Shown here: in pieces, positions 25,651 to 35,585 of the stretch
How positions within the stretch are numbered: position 1 is the stretch's first letter
Layout: every line of letters starts with the position of its first letter
Assembly (NCBI RefSeq): GCF_001639145.1
Contig: NZ_LROY01000001.1
Coordinates: 374,501 to 438,500, forward strand
Source of the DNA: Microbulbifer sp. Q7
GTDB taxonomy: Bacteria > Pseudomonadota > Gammaproteobacteria > Pseudomonadales > Cellvibrionaceae
Direction of reading: 5' to 3'
Length of the DNA: 64,000 nucleotides
The notes under the pieces: generated by a model
The model's database searches: none
What the model saw: only the letters and a program-made list of their open reading frames with translations
Told to the model about the DNA's origin: nothing
Program-made: the position numbers and the translations under genes

Positions 25651-26805
25651 TTACTTATTCTTGAAATTGAGAATGTCGATGGGCTGCACGGTGTCGCCCA
25701 TATTGTTGCCGAAGGCATTGCGCTGGTAGGTAATAACCGCAGCGAGATCCACTTCATTCAACTGTGCACCGAAGGCCTGCATGGCGGGGTTTTTGGGCGA
25801 GCCATTCACCACCATACTCAAGTGACCATCCATGCCGCCGGTGGCGACTTTGGACCCGGCAATGGCCGGGAAGGTACCGGGCACACCCTGACCGCCGGGG
25901 AGGTGACAGGCCGCACATGCGCGGTTGTACACGTTTTTGCCGCGCTCGTAGAGCTCGTCAAAGGTGAAGGTCTTATTGGTCAACTCCTTGATCAGGGCGG
26001 CCTGCTCGGCGCGCTTGCTCAACCAGGAGTGATATTCATCTTCCGGCACAGCCTTGACCACGATCGGCATAAAGCCGTGATCCTTGCCGCACAGCTCCGC
26101 GCATTGACCACGGTAGATACCGGGCTCGTCGATACGCGTCCACGATTCGTTCACGAACCCCGGAATCGCATCTTTTTTTACTGCCAGATCCGGCACCCAC
26201 CACGCATGGATCACGTCATTGGCGGTAATCAGGAAGCGAATTTTTTTATTGATCGGCACCACCATCGGCTCGTCAACTTCCAGCAGGTAGTTTTCGTTCT
26301 TGGGTTGCTGGTTATTAATTTGTGAGGCGGGGGTGGCGAGATTGGAAAAGAAGGAGACATCGGAACCCAGGTAGTCGTATTTCCACTTCCACTGGTAGCC
26401 GGTGATCATAATATCGAGATCGGCGTCCTTGGTGTCGTAGATATCGTACAGGGTTTTGGTGGCGGGTATCGCCATACCCACCAGAATCAGGGTGGGCACT
26501 ATGGTCCACGCCAGTTCCACCAGCGTACTTTCGTGAAACTGTGCAGCCTTGTAACCCTTGCTTTTGCGGTGACGCCACATGCTGTAGAACATCACGCTAA
26601 ACACCACCACGCCGATTGCCACGCAGATCCAGAAAATCAGCATGTGCAAGTCGTAAGTGGTACGGGAAACTTCGGTAACCCCCTGGGTCATATTGACCCC
26701 CCAACGCTGAACGCCCTCCTGTGCTTTTTCTGCCGCTTCTTGAGCGAGCGCACCGGGAGCGAGAGCCGTGAGGGTCAGGAAGGCGAACAGCCGTTTTAAG
26801 CCCAT
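25651..26805 (-). CDS. ctaC: Cytochrome c oxidase subunit II with fused cytochrome c domain
   Basis: 384 aa from the ATG at 26805, chosen over 26811 because AGG is then well spaced and the protein starts with a signal peptide (LTLTALAPGALA|Q). Two membrane helices follow, then a CuA domain with GQCAELCGKDHGFMPIVV. After about residue 280 a cytochrome c domain is added: YNRACAACHLPGG (CxxCH) and a downstream Met-containing KNPAMQAF. This makes the enzyme caa3-like in subunit II. Electrons may come from cytochrome c4 encoded at 8 kb. Confidence 0.96.
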   Translation of the reverse strand: MGLKRLFAFLTLTALAPGALAQEAAEKAQEGVQRWGVNMTQGVTEVSRTTYDLHMLIFWICVAIGVVVFSVMFYSMWRHRKSKGYKAAQFHESTLVELAWTIVPTLILVGMAIPATKTLYDIYDTKDADLDIMITGYQWKWKYDYLGSDVSFFSNLATPASQINNQQPKNENYLLEVDEPMVVPINKKIRFLITANDVIHAWWVPDLAVKKDAIPGFVNESWTRIDEPGIYRGQCAELCGKDHGFMPIVVKAVPEDEYHSWLSKRAEQAALIKELTNKTFTFDELYERGKNVYNRACAACHLPGGQGVPGTFPAIAGSKVATGGMDGHLSMVVNGSPKNPAMQAFGAQLNEVDLAAVITYQRNAFGNNMGDTVQPIDILNFKNK

Positions 26806-27228
26806 CAACATCGCCTGCAGATCTCCATGTTTGTTATTCTCGCGGGCCGCTTTTCCGCGGTCGCATGGCTGCTGCCACCCACACAGGAAAAACCCGTGGG
26901 CGGTCGCGGCGCTGCAAACCACAAACTAGCGAAACCCTGTAACAGCGGCTGGCTGTTCGGAGGACTGGAGTCTGCCCCGATCCTGGGATCGGGTTATGTT
27001 CCACACATCATGATGTGGACATGCTGTAGTAAACCAAGACTACATACACTGTTCGCACACCGGGCGAGGACCTCGACTGCGCGATACTGCTGACAGTGCA
27101 ACTTGTTATTTTTTACTTCAGATGTCGTCGCCCGGAAGGTACAACCAACAACCTGTGTCTTTTGTCGCATCTAGCGTTTTCAAAAGAAACACATTGCCAG
27201 AAGAAAGTCAATTAAATCGCCTACTTAC
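26806..27228. promoter_or_regulatory. Divergent ctaC/MATE promoter region with three dyads
   Basis: 423 bp without a gene. Three inverted repeats lie within 80 bp: AACAGC-GGCTG-GCTGTT (26941-26957), CCCGATCC-TG-GGATCGGG (26976-26993) and the 14-bp palindrome CACATCATGATGTG (27004-27017). They sit 136-212 bp upstream of the oxidase operon and could be operators or a leader hairpin. Closer to the MATE gene (27100-27220) the DNA is AT-rich, with no clear -10/-35 pair I can defend. Confidence 0.5.
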
Positions 27229-28608
27229 ATGAAAAATTCACAGGCGCGCCCTGGTGCCATTTCCCGCCGCTTTCGCGCCCCGTATATGCGGGTGTGGCAA
27301 CTGGCGTGGCCCATGATTCTGAGCAACATCACCGTGCCTCTGCTGGGTGCAGTGGATACTGCTGTGCTCGGCCACTTGCCAAGCCCGGAATATCTTTCCG
27401 GCGTTGCCATCGGCGCCAGTGTGGTTTCCATGCTGCTGTGGGCCTTCGGCTTTCTGCGCATGGGCACCACGGGACTGGTGGCGCGCGCCACTGACGATGC
27501 CGACGGGGCGGCCTGGCTGTTGCGCGCGCTGTGTCTTGCCGGCTTGCTGGGTTCCCTGCTGCTGGTGCTCGCCTCCCCCCTGTTGCCCGCAATCGTGCAG
27601 TGGATGAATGCCAGCGCCGAAGCCAGCCCGCACGCTCGCGATTACCTGCAAATCCGCCTGCTGAGTGCGCCACTGGCGCTGGCCAATTTCGCTTTGCTGG
27701 GCTTTTTCATCGGCCGTCAGGACAGCCGTGCTCCCCTGGCGATTCTGGTAACGGCGAACCTGCTGAACATCGTTCTCGACCTGTTGCTGATCCTTGGCCT
27801 GGGAATGGGCGCGCGGGGCGCGGCCTGGGCCTCGGTGTGCGCGGATGTCTGCGGCTTCGGCATGGGTCTGTGGCTAATGGGCAAACGCCATCAGCCAGCG
27901 GTCATGCAGATTCGGCGAGTGCTGCTCGAATCAGATTTCTGGCCGTGGCGCAATGGGGCGCCGTGGCGAGAACTGCTGCACATCAACGCGGATTTGTTTG
28001 TGCGCACCTGCCTGCTGCTGTTCACGCTGACATTTTTCACTGCACAGGGGGCTGCTCAGGGAGATACGGTGCTGGCGGCCAACGCCATACTGCTGCAATT
28101 ACTGATGATGACCTCCTACGCACTGGATGGTTTTGCCCATGCCACCGAGTCTCTGGTAGGGCGTGCCGTTGCCCGCAAGTCGATGACGCAATTTCTGCGC
28201 ACCAACGCGGCGGCAGGCACCTGGGCGCTGACATCCGCGGTGCTGATCACGTTGCTGCTGATCGCGGGAGAACACTGGATATTGCCGCTGTTCACCAATA
28301 TTCCCGCGGTTTTGTCCGCATCTCTGGAGTACTACACCTGGCTGTGCGCGTTGCCTCTGGTGGCGGTTTGGAGCTATCAGCTGGACGGGGTTTTCATCGG
28401 CGCGGGCAAGAGCCGACAAATGCGGGACACGATGATCATCGCCACTGTGATGGTGTTTTTACCATGCTGGTGGTTTACCCGCCACTGGGGCAACGATGGC
28501 ATCTGGTTTAGCTTATTTTTGTGGTTTGGCGCACGTTCTTGCGGATTGATGGTCTACTTTTATAACTACACTAAGAACAACCATTGGATGTCATTGGAGC
28601 TACGCTAG
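27229..28608 (+). CDS. MATE family (DinF-like) efflux transporter
   Basis: 459 aa, twelve hydrophobic helices in two repeats. QLAWPMILSNITVPLLGAVDTAVLGHL and FLRMGTTGLVARA are typical of the DinF branch. These export drugs or metabolites against H+ or Na+. No Shine-Dalgarno is obvious before the ATG. It is divergent from the cytochrome oxidase operon. The 123 bp after it contain no gene. Confidence 0.9.
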   Translation: MKNSQARPGAISRRFRAPYMRVWQLAWPMILSNITVPLLGAVDTAVLGHLPSPEYLSGVAIGASVVSMLLWAFGFLRMGTTGLVARATDDADGAAWLLRALCLAGLLGSLLLVLASPLLPAIVQWMNASAEASPHARDYLQIRLLSAPLALANFALLGFFIGRQDSRAPLAILVTANLLNIVLDLLLILGLGMGARGAAWASVCADVCGFGMGLWLMGKRHQPAVMQIRRVLLESDFWPWRNGAPWRELLHINADLFVRTCLLLFTLTFFTAQGAAQGDTVLAANAILLQLLMMTSYALDGFAHATESLVGRAVARKSMTQFLRTNAAAGTWALTSAVLITLLLIAGEHWILPLFTNIPAVLSASLEYYTWLCALPLVAVWSYQLDGVFIGAGKSRQMRDTMIIATVMVFLPCWWFTRHWGNDGIWFSLFLWFGARSCGLMVYFYNYTKNNHWMSLELR

Positions 28609-28731
28609 CGAATCCTCTTCCAACGTTAAGCAGTCTTGTCTTCTCTCTTGAGCAGAGTTCCGCACAGGAGCCAGCGGGGGGCCCGCAGACAAAGAAACGG
28701 GGAGGCGGTTTCGTCGTTTTTGTTTTGATGT

Positions 28732-29391
28732 ATGCCTGACCATTATCAACTGATCCAGCAGTGCATTGATCGCGCCGTCACCGCCGAACAGGCCCGTGGC
28801 CGTTTTCGACGTTCCCTGCACGACACCCTGCCAAGCCTTCACCGCAGTATTCATTTGCCGCAACGGGATGCCCCGCTGCACATCACCTGTTTTGTCATTC
28901 GGTATATCCAGGCCATTCCGTCGTGGCTGAAGCGTCTGGATGAACTGTGCCAGGCGGGCGGCCTGAACTTCGTTCCCGTGCGCGAGCTCATCCTGCACAG
29001 CTTTAGTGAGATCCCCGAGCGACAGCCGCACGAACACGGCCTGGGTTCGATTCTGGATGAGGCGTACCTGGCCCACCGCACCATGGAAGAAATCAATGAT
29101 GTGCTGCACCCGGTGTGCGGTACACCGCTGCTGCCGATGGATCCGATGGTGGCCAATCTGGTGGTGCGGGAGCTGCTGGGAGAAGCACTGGCTTGCCAGC
29201 TCGACAACCTGGCGGACGTTTTACTGCAGCGCTTTGAGCCCACCGAACTGGACCCGAAGCGACTGGTCTCGATGATTTTACACAAGCAGCGTTATGACGA
29301 TGCGCCGGGAGAGTGGCCGGACTTCGCACGTCACATGCAAATTGATTTGCGTGCGCCCTCCCTGCCACACCATATGGACCTTTCGCACTGA
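28732..29391 (+). CDS. Uncharacterised cytoplasmic protein
   Basis: 219 aa, no signal or membrane segment. Mostly helical, with HITCFVIRYIQAIPSWLKRLD near residue 50, and an LVVRELLGEALACQLDNL segment later; several His residues (QPHEHGLG, LPHHMDLSH). No domain recognised. A good Shine-Dalgarno (GGGGAGG) is about 20 nt too far upstream for the ATG at 28732, so the start is uncertain. It is convergent with the 268-aa gene, 14 bp apart. Confidence 0.6.
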   Translation: MPDHYQLIQQCIDRAVTAEQARGRFRRSLHDTLPSLHRSIHLPQRDAPLHITCFVIRYIQAIPSWLKRLDELCQAGGLNFVPVRELILHSFSEIPERQPHEHGLGSILDEAYLAHRTMEEINDVLHPVCGTPLLPMDPMVANLVVRELLGEALACQLDNLADVLLQRFEPTELDPKRLVSMILHKQRYDDAPGEWPDFARHMQIDLRAPSLPHHMDLSH

Positions 29392-29405
29392 GGTTGGGCG
29401 GCCAC

Positions 29406-30212
29406 TTACTGCTCGACGATCTGCCGCCAGTTAGCAAAAAAATCCACCTCCCCCTGTAACAGCAGGCGATTCAGGTCGTCCGCCTTGCGGTGTATTTTTT
29501 TATTGTAAAAATACAGGCTGCCACCGCGCAGGGTAAAACCCTTGGGATTGTCAGTAAGAAGTTGATAAAAAGCCTCTTGCCGCTCCAGGTACTGGAGCAC
29601 GCGCCGCTTACTGAATCTGCCCTTGCGGTACCTCTGAAAGATCGCCGCCTGCAAATTCTGCTCGGTGAGCGCGCGTGCCTGTGGCGAAATCCTGCTCACG
29701 TCCAGCAAGCGATTTATGTCTGCGCGCAGGTCATCAAGGTACCTGTCGGCTGCCTCTGCAGCCTCTTTGGTGCGATAGATGGCCCTCTTGCGCCGCTGCT
29801 GAAACGGTTCACTTTTGGCGGTGTCCAGGCTCCAGAGTTCCTTCTTGGCCATTTCCGCCAGGGGGCGGAAAATCGTTTTATGCTGGCGGTTGGAATTTAC
29901 CGTCAGGCGATCGCATACCTCCAGAGCAGCGTGCCAGTCCGCAAAGGATTTACCCTCATACACGGCATCCGGCAGGGCCGCCACCCGCTGCCCCAGGCGC
30001 TCTACCTCGACCACTAACTGCCGAGGGTTTTTCGTCCAGTCATTGGCCTGCAAGGCAAACAGAGACAACAACCCCTGGTTGGCACAGCGCGTGATCAGAT
30101 GCGCGGTAAGAGCGTGCTGCTTTTCACGTACTTCGCGATAGTGATCCAGGCCGTAAAAAGCAGCGATAGTGAGGACGATCGCCAGCGCGACCAGTGGATA
30201 AATTTTTTTCAA
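29406..30212 (-). CDS. Single-pass membrane protein with helical periplasmic domain
   Basis: 268 aa. One N-terminal anchor (IYPLVALAIVLTIAAFYGL) followed by a charged, largely helical domain. RYLDDLRADINRLL and LTEQNLQAAIFQRYRKGRF suggest coiled-coil segments. Two cysteines (CANQG, EVCDRL) could form a disulfide. It is the third gene after prlC and the zinc-ribbon gene, 19 bp downstream, and probably in their operon. No family recognised. Confidence 0.6.
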   Translation of the reverse strand: MKKIYPLVALAIVLTIAAFYGLDHYREVREKQHALTAHLITRCANQGLLSLFALQANDWTKNPRQLVVEVERLGQRVAALPDAVYEGKSFADWHAALEVCDRLTVNSNRQHKTIFRPLAEMAKKELWSLDTAKSEPFQQRRKRAIYRTKEAAEAADRYLDDLRADINRLLDVSRISPQARALTEQNLQAAIFQRYRKGRFSKRRVLQYLERQEAFYQLLTDNPKGFTLRGGSLYFYNKKIHRKADDLNRLLLQGEVDFFANWRQIVEQ

Positions 30213-30231
30213 GGGAGCACGATTTTACAGG

Positions 30232-30492
30232 TTAATTTTTATCGCCCGGCGGCTGCAGTATTTTTACCGCGGTTTCTTCCACTTCCCTGTCTTTTGTCTT
30301 GTTCACACGGGTATCCAGTTCCCGCGCGGTCGCCTGCAGGCGAATTTCATCTTTAAACCCACAGGCAACGCATTCACGATAATTTTTATCGCCCATTTTG
30401 TAATTGACGATCTTGTCCATTTCGCTGCAGCGTGGACAAACCGCGCCGGCAATAAATCGGCGCTTGACGGGCTTTTCAAATTCTTCGCTCAA
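30232..30492 (-). CDS. YheV-type putative zinc-ribbon protein (DUF2387)
   Basis: 86 aa. Two zinc knuckles, AVCPRCSEMD and RECVACGFKDE, give a CxxC...CxxC ribbon. KPVKRRFIAGAVCP and the flanking YKMG are characteristic of the YheV family. It lies 23 bp downstream of prlC, an arrangement also remembered from pseudomonads. Role unknown; a nucleic-acid or protein-binding ribbon is possible. Confidence 0.8.
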   Translation of the reverse strand: MSEEFEKPVKRRFIAGAVCPRCSEMDKIVNYKMGDKNYRECVACGFKDEIRLQATARELDTRVNKTKDREVEETAVKILQPPGDKN

Positions 30493-30515
30493 GATATACC
30501 TCGTTAAGAAGCGGA

Positions 30516-32564
30516 CTATTCAATGCCCGAGTGCCGCAGCAGCGCGTCAATTCTGGGCGCGCGACCGCGGAATTCTGCAAACAGATCCTGCGCGTCGCGG
30601 CTTCCCCCCTGCTCCAGCACTGCGGTGAGAAAGCGGTTACCGGTGGACGGATCAAAAATTCCCGTCTCCTCAAACAGCGAAAACGCATCAGCACTCAATA
30701 CTTCGGCCCATTTGTAGCTGTAGTATCCAGCCGCGTAACCGCCAGCAAAGATGTGGCTGAAACTGTTCTGGAAGCGGTTGTCCGGGGACACCGGCACGAC
30801 CGACACCTGCGCCCGCACCTCGTTGATCAGGCGCTGGATCTCGTCCGCGTTGGCGCCCTCCGGGCGTGAGTGCAGCAGGAAATCAAACAGGGCAAATTCC
30901 AGCTGGCGCATGGTAAACATGGCGGACTGGAAGTTTTTTGCCGCGAGCATTTTTTCCAGCAATGCCTGCGGTAGGGGCTCGCCCGTCTCGTAGTGACCGG
31001 CAATCATCGCCAGCGCTTCCGGCTCCCAGCACCAGTTTTCCAGAAACTGGCTGGGCAACTCTACCGCATCCCACGCCACACCGTTAATGCCAGAGACCGC
31101 GGCCACATCCACCTGGGTCAGCATATGGTGCAGGCCGTGGCCAAATTCGTGGAACAGCGTGGTGACTTCGTAATGGGTCAACAGTGCCGGTGTATCTTTG
31201 CTTGGACTCGAAAAATTACACACCAGATAGGCCACCGGCAGCTGCAGGCCCGCGCTGGTCTGGCGGCGCACCCGCGCGTCATCCATCCAGGCACCGCCAC
31301 GCTTGTTTTCGCGCGCGTAAGGATCGAGATAGAAGCCGGCTATCGGCTCGCCGGCGCGTTTCAGCCAGTAGAAGTGGACGTCCGGGTGATAGGTGGGAAC
31401 CGAGCTATCCAGCTCAGCGGTCACGCCGAACAGTTTCTCTGCCACCGCGAAAAGGCCCGACAGCACCTTCGGGTACGGAAAATACGGGCGCAGCTCTTCC
31501 TGACTGACCGCATAGCGCGCCTGCTTCAGTTTCTCCGCTGCCCAGGTCACATCCCACGGCTGCAGCTGATCGAGCCCCAGCTCATCGGTGGCAAAGGCCT
31601 GCAACTCCGCGAATTCCTGTACCGCAGCGGGCTTGGCGCGCTTGGCCAGATCCCGCAGGAAACGCTCCACATGCTCGGGGGATTCCGCCATCTTGCTGGC
31701 CAGGGAACGCTCGGCGTAATTTTTCATTCCCAGCAAATGGGCCTGCTCCGCGCGCAGGGACAGAATCTCCGCCATCACATTGGCGTTGTCGAACTCGCCC
31801 GCATTGGGGCCGATATTGGAGGCGCGGGTGATAAACGCATAGTGCATTTTGTGGCGCAGCTCGCGGTTTTCCGCGTGGGTCATCACCGCCAGAAAGCAGG
31901 GGCCGTCGAGCGAGAGCAGCCAGCCTTCCTTGCCCCTGGCATCCGCCAGAGCCCTGGCAGTAGCCAACGCGGATTCCGGGATCCCCTGCAGCTCGGCTTC
32001 GTTGGTAACGTTGAGGCTCCAGGCATTGGTTGCATCGAGCACGTTGTTGGCAAAGGTGCTCTTCAGTTCCGCCAGACGCTTGCTGATGGCGGCGTATCGC
32101 TCGCGCTTCTCGCCCTCGAGGCTAACGCCACCCAGGTGCATATCCCGCAGCCCGTGGCGTACCGCCTGCTGCCGCGCCTGGGGCCAGCTGGCGAAGTCCG
32201 GCGACTTGGCCAGCGCCCGGTACACCGCATACAGCTCCGGGTTCTGGCCCAGCTCGGTCCAGTATTCAGTCACCTGGGCCAGACACGCCTCATAGGGCGC
32301 CCGCCAGTCGCCGCTCAATACGCTGTTCAGGTGCGAGACCGGTGAGAATGCCTTGCTCAACTGGTCCTGAGCCTCTTCCAACGGTGCCATCGTCTCTTCC
32401 CAGGTAGGTTCTTTGCCCGCATTTTTCAGGCAAGAATCCAGCTGTTCGCGACAGTTGGCGATAAGTTTGCTGATTGCCGGTTCGGCGTGTGCCGGTTTAA
32501 CCGTATCGAACGGGGGCAGCAGCGGAGCGCGCAACAGCGGGTTGGCGGAAGCGGGTTCAGACAT
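30516..32564 (-). CDS. prlC: Oligopeptidase A (M3 metallopeptidase)
   Basis: 682 aa from the ATG at 32564, which has AAGGA upstream; ten further in-frame codons are excluded. The HEFGHGLHHM zinc motif (HExxH) lies around residue 465, with the third ligand glutamate in ENWCWEPEAL about 25 residues later. The gluzincin all-helical fold and length match the family. It degrades signal peptides and other oligopeptides in the cytoplasm. It leads an operon with the zinc-ribbon gene and is divergent from the gamma carbonic anhydrase. Confidence 0.96.
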   Translation of the reverse strand: MSEPASANPLLRAPLLPPFDTVKPAHAEPAISKLIANCREQLDSCLKNAGKEPTWEETMAPLEEAQDQLSKAFSPVSHLNSVLSGDWRAPYEACLAQVTEYWTELGQNPELYAVYRALAKSPDFASWPQARQQAVRHGLRDMHLGGVSLEGEKRERYAAISKRLAELKSTFANNVLDATNAWSLNVTNEAELQGIPESALATARALADARGKEGWLLSLDGPCFLAVMTHAENRELRHKMHYAFITRASNIGPNAGEFDNANVMAEILSLRAEQAHLLGMKNYAERSLASKMAESPEHVERFLRDLAKRAKPAAVQEFAELQAFATDELGLDQLQPWDVTWAAEKLKQARYAVSQEELRPYFPYPKVLSGLFAVAEKLFGVTAELDSSVPTYHPDVHFYWLKRAGEPIAGFYLDPYARENKRGGAWMDDARVRRQTSAGLQLPVAYLVCNFSSPSKDTPALLTHYEVTTLFHEFGHGLHHMLTQVDVAAVSGINGVAWDAVELPSQFLENWCWEPEALAMIAGHYETGEPLPQALLEKMLAAKNFQSAMFTMRQLEFALFDFLLHSRPEGANADEIQRLINEVRAQVSVVPVSPDNRFQNSFSHIFAGGYAAGYYSYKWAEVLSADAFSLFEETGIFDPSTGNRFLTAVLEQGGSRDAQDLFAEFRGRAPRIDALLRHSGIE

Positions 32565-32704
32565 CGGAATTCCTTGTCGAGAGGCGAACAGCACCGGGGC
32601 GATGATCGCAAAGACGGGTTAACATATGCCCACTATTCTAGTGGATTGCACTCGCTCGTTGCACACTAACACCTTGCTCGAACGCCCGGAGGTCAGCCCT
32701 ACCC

Positions 32705-33253
32705 ATGTCCGAATTACCCCAGCACACCCTGCGCGAACATCGCGGCCGCCGCCCACAACTCGGTGAGCGGGTCTATATCGACCCCCAGAGCACGGTGATC
32801 GGCGATGTGGAACTGGGGGACGACTGTTCCGTGTGGCCCATGACCGTGATCCGCGGCGATATGCACCGGGTGCGTATCGGAGCCCGCACCAGCGTGCAGG
32901 ACGGCTCAGTGCTGCACATCACCCACGCCAGCGACTTCAATGAGGGCGGCTGGCCGCTGACCATTGGCGACGACGTGACCATCGGTCACAAGGCCTGCCT
33001 GCACGGCTGTACCGTGGGCAGCCGGGTATTGATCGGGATTGGCGCTATTGTGCTGGATGGGGCGGTGATCGAGGACGAAGTGGTGCTCGCCGCCGGCGCG
33101 CTGGTGCCACCGGGAAAGCGACTGGAGAGTGGCTACCTGTACGTGGGCTCGCCGGCAAAGCAGGCGCGCCCACTGACAGAGAAGGAGCGAAAATTCTTCA
33201 CCTACACCGCCGGCAACTATGTAAAGTTGAAAGACGAGTATCTCGGGCAGTAG
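32705..33253 (+). CDS. Gamma carbonic anhydrase family protein (YrdA-like)
   Basis: 182 aa left-handed beta-helix built from hexapeptide repeats (VIGDVELGDDCSVWP, IGDDVTIGHKACLHG). Three zinc histidines are in place: HITH (His74), IGHK (His95) and CLHGC (His100). It forms trimers; many members bind CoA or have weak anhydrase activity. GGAGG lies 12 nt upstream. It is divergent from prlC. Confidence 0.93.
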   Translation: MSELPQHTLREHRGRRPQLGERVYIDPQSTVIGDVELGDDCSVWPMTVIRGDMHRVRIGARTSVQDGSVLHITHASDFNEGGWPLTIGDDVTIGHKACLHGCTVGSRVLIGIGAIVLDGAVIEDEVVLAAGALVPPGKRLESGYLYVGSPAKQARPLTEKERKFFTYTAGNYVKLKDEYLGQ

Positions 33254-33270
33254 CCATTCCGGCCATGGCC

Positions 33271-33311
33271 ACCGATGAGGCTGCGAGCGATGCGCCCGCG
33301 GCCTCATCGGT
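33271..33311. terminator. Bidirectional hairpin between convergent genes
   Basis: ACCGATGAGGC (33271-33281) pairs with GCCTCATCGGT (33301-33311), an 11-bp perfect stem with a 19-nt loop. It covers the interval between the gamma carbonic anhydrase stop and the alkylsulfatase stop. The T-richness on the right side is modest. Confidence 0.7.
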
Positions 33312-35410
33312 TATTGGATTTTATTGGCATCCTGCAGCGGTAGCACCAGGTTCATATCATTCCGCATCTTGCTGCCCATCACGCTGGTGAGCTTGCTGAG
33401 CACCTCCTGGTTGCCAGTAATACTCGCCTTGTCGGCACTCAGTAAATCTTTCAGTTTTGCCTTGCCCGACATGGCCGCCAGCAGATCCAGCTTGGCAATT
33501 TCCAACGTTACATCGGCGTTTTTTGTCTGGTGATCGGCAACACTGGTCAATACCCCGTTGTTCATGTCCAATGCGTAATTACCTTCACCTTTCAACTTGA
33601 GATTGATGGTGAAGTTTCCGGCACCCTCTGCCTTTTTCTGGTCCACCAGCATGGACAGATAGGTCAGCATCAAGCTGGGCGGTAGCGCTCCCAGCACTTC
33701 CGGTGAAGCCGTCCCAAGTTTATTGGGGATATTGCCGCCGGCGCGCAGCTCAGATGCGCCAGATAAATACAGGTTGCGATATAAGGTGTTTTCTTCCTGA
33801 TAGCCAAGCTGCTCAAACGCATCCGCCATCAGCAGATTGACGTTGGTATTCTTGCCATTGTACGCGACCACATTATTCAAAATATCCACCGTGAAACGGT
33901 AATCGCCGGCTTTGAAGCTCTCCAGTGCGAGAGCCAGCACACGCTCTTCGCCACCGATCGCCTTCACATAACGCTTGCCGCGCTCCGCATCCGGATATTT
34001 CGCCAACTCGGTCGGGTTACCGTTAAACCAGCCGAAATTGCGCACATAAGTTGATTTCAGATTGTTCTTGGTGTGGCCGTAGTAAGGGCGGTTGTACCAC
34101 TGCTTGAATACCGAATCCGGTAGCGCCGCGTATTCCGCAATGTCGTCCGGCCGGTAGCCATAATTGGCATAGCGCAGGGCGGTGTTGTAAATCGACTGGT
34201 ACAGATCGCGCTGCGCCTTCAGATAGCGCACCACATTCTCGTTCCCCCATACGGGCCAGGTGTGCGGGCCAAAATTGACCTCTACTTCATCACCCCAGCG
34301 GGCCACGGCTTCGGCGAGATAGCTGGCCCAAAGGCTGGCATCGCGGATCTTGGCTCCGCGCAAGGTGTAGATGTTGTGCTGCAGATGATTGAGTTCCTCC
34401 GCCATCGACATGGCCTTCCACTGGGGAATGTAAAACACCATTTCCGAGGGTGCTTCGGCGTGAGGCGTGACATAGAACTCGAACTCGACACCGTCGATGG
34501 TAACTTTTTCACCATCTTTGGAAATTGTCTTGTTCGGTATCGGCAACCCGGACTGGCCATCGGCAACGGCAGCACCCAGCGCTGCGGTAATTTTGCCCTT
34601 CGGGCCGGCGGGTAACACATTGCCGTACTGGTAACCGGCGCGGCGCGCCATGATATTACCGCCCATCACGTTTTCACTGACAGACTCTTCAACAAACCCT
34701 GCTGGCGCAATCAGCGGAATCTTGCCGCTGGTAAAATCTTCCTTGGTCGCCAGCCCAGCATCGATAATGCCGTTGAAGCCACCAAAATGGTCCGCGTGAC
34801 TGTGGGAGATAATGACGCCTTTCAGCGGCTTCTTGCCGCGCTCTTGCTGGTACAGCTCAATCGATTTAACCAGCGTCGCCGGTGTGTATTCCACATCGTA
34901 CAGAATGATGCCGGTGTCACCCTCGATAATGGTGAGGTTTACCAGTGCCTGACCGCGCACCTGATAGACGCGGTCGATCACCTTGAACAGGCCACCGCGA
35001 TTCACCAGCTGCGCGTGCCGCCACAGGCTCGGGTTTACCTCGGGCGGGGCTTTTTTTCCCTGCATGAAATTCAGCTTGGTGGCCGGGTAAACTCCCTCGA
35101 TATCGCCATTGTTCAGCAGCGGTGCAATAAACCCGCGCTCGACGTTTTCCTGCGCTGTCTTGTCGTCGAAATCCAGCTCGCTGTAGACCGCCTCGTTCAG
35201 CTTTAGGGTGTATTCCGAAGCATCCTTCTGCTCCGTTGTAAACGCGTAGTCCGACTGGGCAGAGGGCTGCTCCGTCGCCTGTTGTGCCTGCGCACTGGGG
35301 ATCACGCTACCCCCTGTATCCGGCCCTGAGGTGCCATCCGTGGATTTGGAGCAACCGGTGAAGAGCGCCACCAGCACAACCAAACCCAACACGTTCGTTT
35401 TGACCGACAT
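33311..35410 (-). CDS. Alkylsulfatase-like MBL-fold lipoprotein with SCP2 domain
   Basis: 699 aa. Lipobox LFTGC (Cys20). After an 80-residue linker rich in Gln/Ser comes an MBL hydrolase with ISHSHADHFGG (His203, His205, Asp207, His208) and MAEELNHLQHNIYTLRG, as in SdsA1/BDS1 alkylsulfatases. YGYRPDDIAEYAALP and KNNLKSTYVRNFGWFNGNP form the dimerisation region. The last ~120 residues are an SCP2-like lipid-binding domain. Family role: cleaves primary or secondary alkyl sulfates to alcohols and sulfate. Membrane anchoring differs from the soluble secreted enzymes. Confidence 0.92.
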   Translation of the reverse strand: MSVKTNVLGLVVLVALFTGCSKSTDGTSGPDTGGSVIPSAQAQQATEQPSAQSDYAFTTEQKDASEYTLKLNEAVYSELDFDDKTAQENVERGFIAPLLNNGDIEGVYPATKLNFMQGKKAPPEVNPSLWRHAQLVNRGGLFKVIDRVYQVRGQALVNLTIIEGDTGIILYDVEYTPATLVKSIELYQQERGKKPLKGVIISHSHADHFGGFNGIIDAGLATKEDFTSGKIPLIAPAGFVEESVSENVMGGNIMARRAGYQYGNVLPAGPKGKITAALGAAVADGQSGLPIPNKTISKDGEKVTIDGVEFEFYVTPHAEAPSEMVFYIPQWKAMSMAEELNHLQHNIYTLRGAKIRDASLWASYLAEAVARWGDEVEVNFGPHTWPVWGNENVVRYLKAQRDLYQSIYNTALRYANYGYRPDDIAEYAALPDSVFKQWYNRPYYGHTKNNLKSTYVRNFGWFNGNPTELAKYPDAERGKRYVKAIGGEERVLALALESFKAGDYRFTVDILNNVVAYNGKNTNVNLLMADAFEQLGYQEENTLYRNLYLSGASELRAGGNIPNKLGTASPEVLGALPPSLMLTYLSMLVDQKKAEGAGNFTINLKLKGEGNYALDMNNGVLTSVADHQTKNADVTLEIAKLDLLAAMSGKAKLKDLLSADKASITGNQEVLSKLTSVMGSKMRNDMNLVLPLQDANKIQ

Positions 35411-35585
35411 GGTGCATTCCCAAAAAGCGATATTGACCCAGCAACCTTAGTCAATAGCGCAACTTCTAGCTTGGGATTGGCACGGGACACCACGCTCGGC
35501 CGGAAAACGTCTCAGAGAAACTCACCAACGAGTAGCTCGCTGAATAATTTGTAACGGCGGGTAGTCCGCGGTCGCCGCCGAGTCT

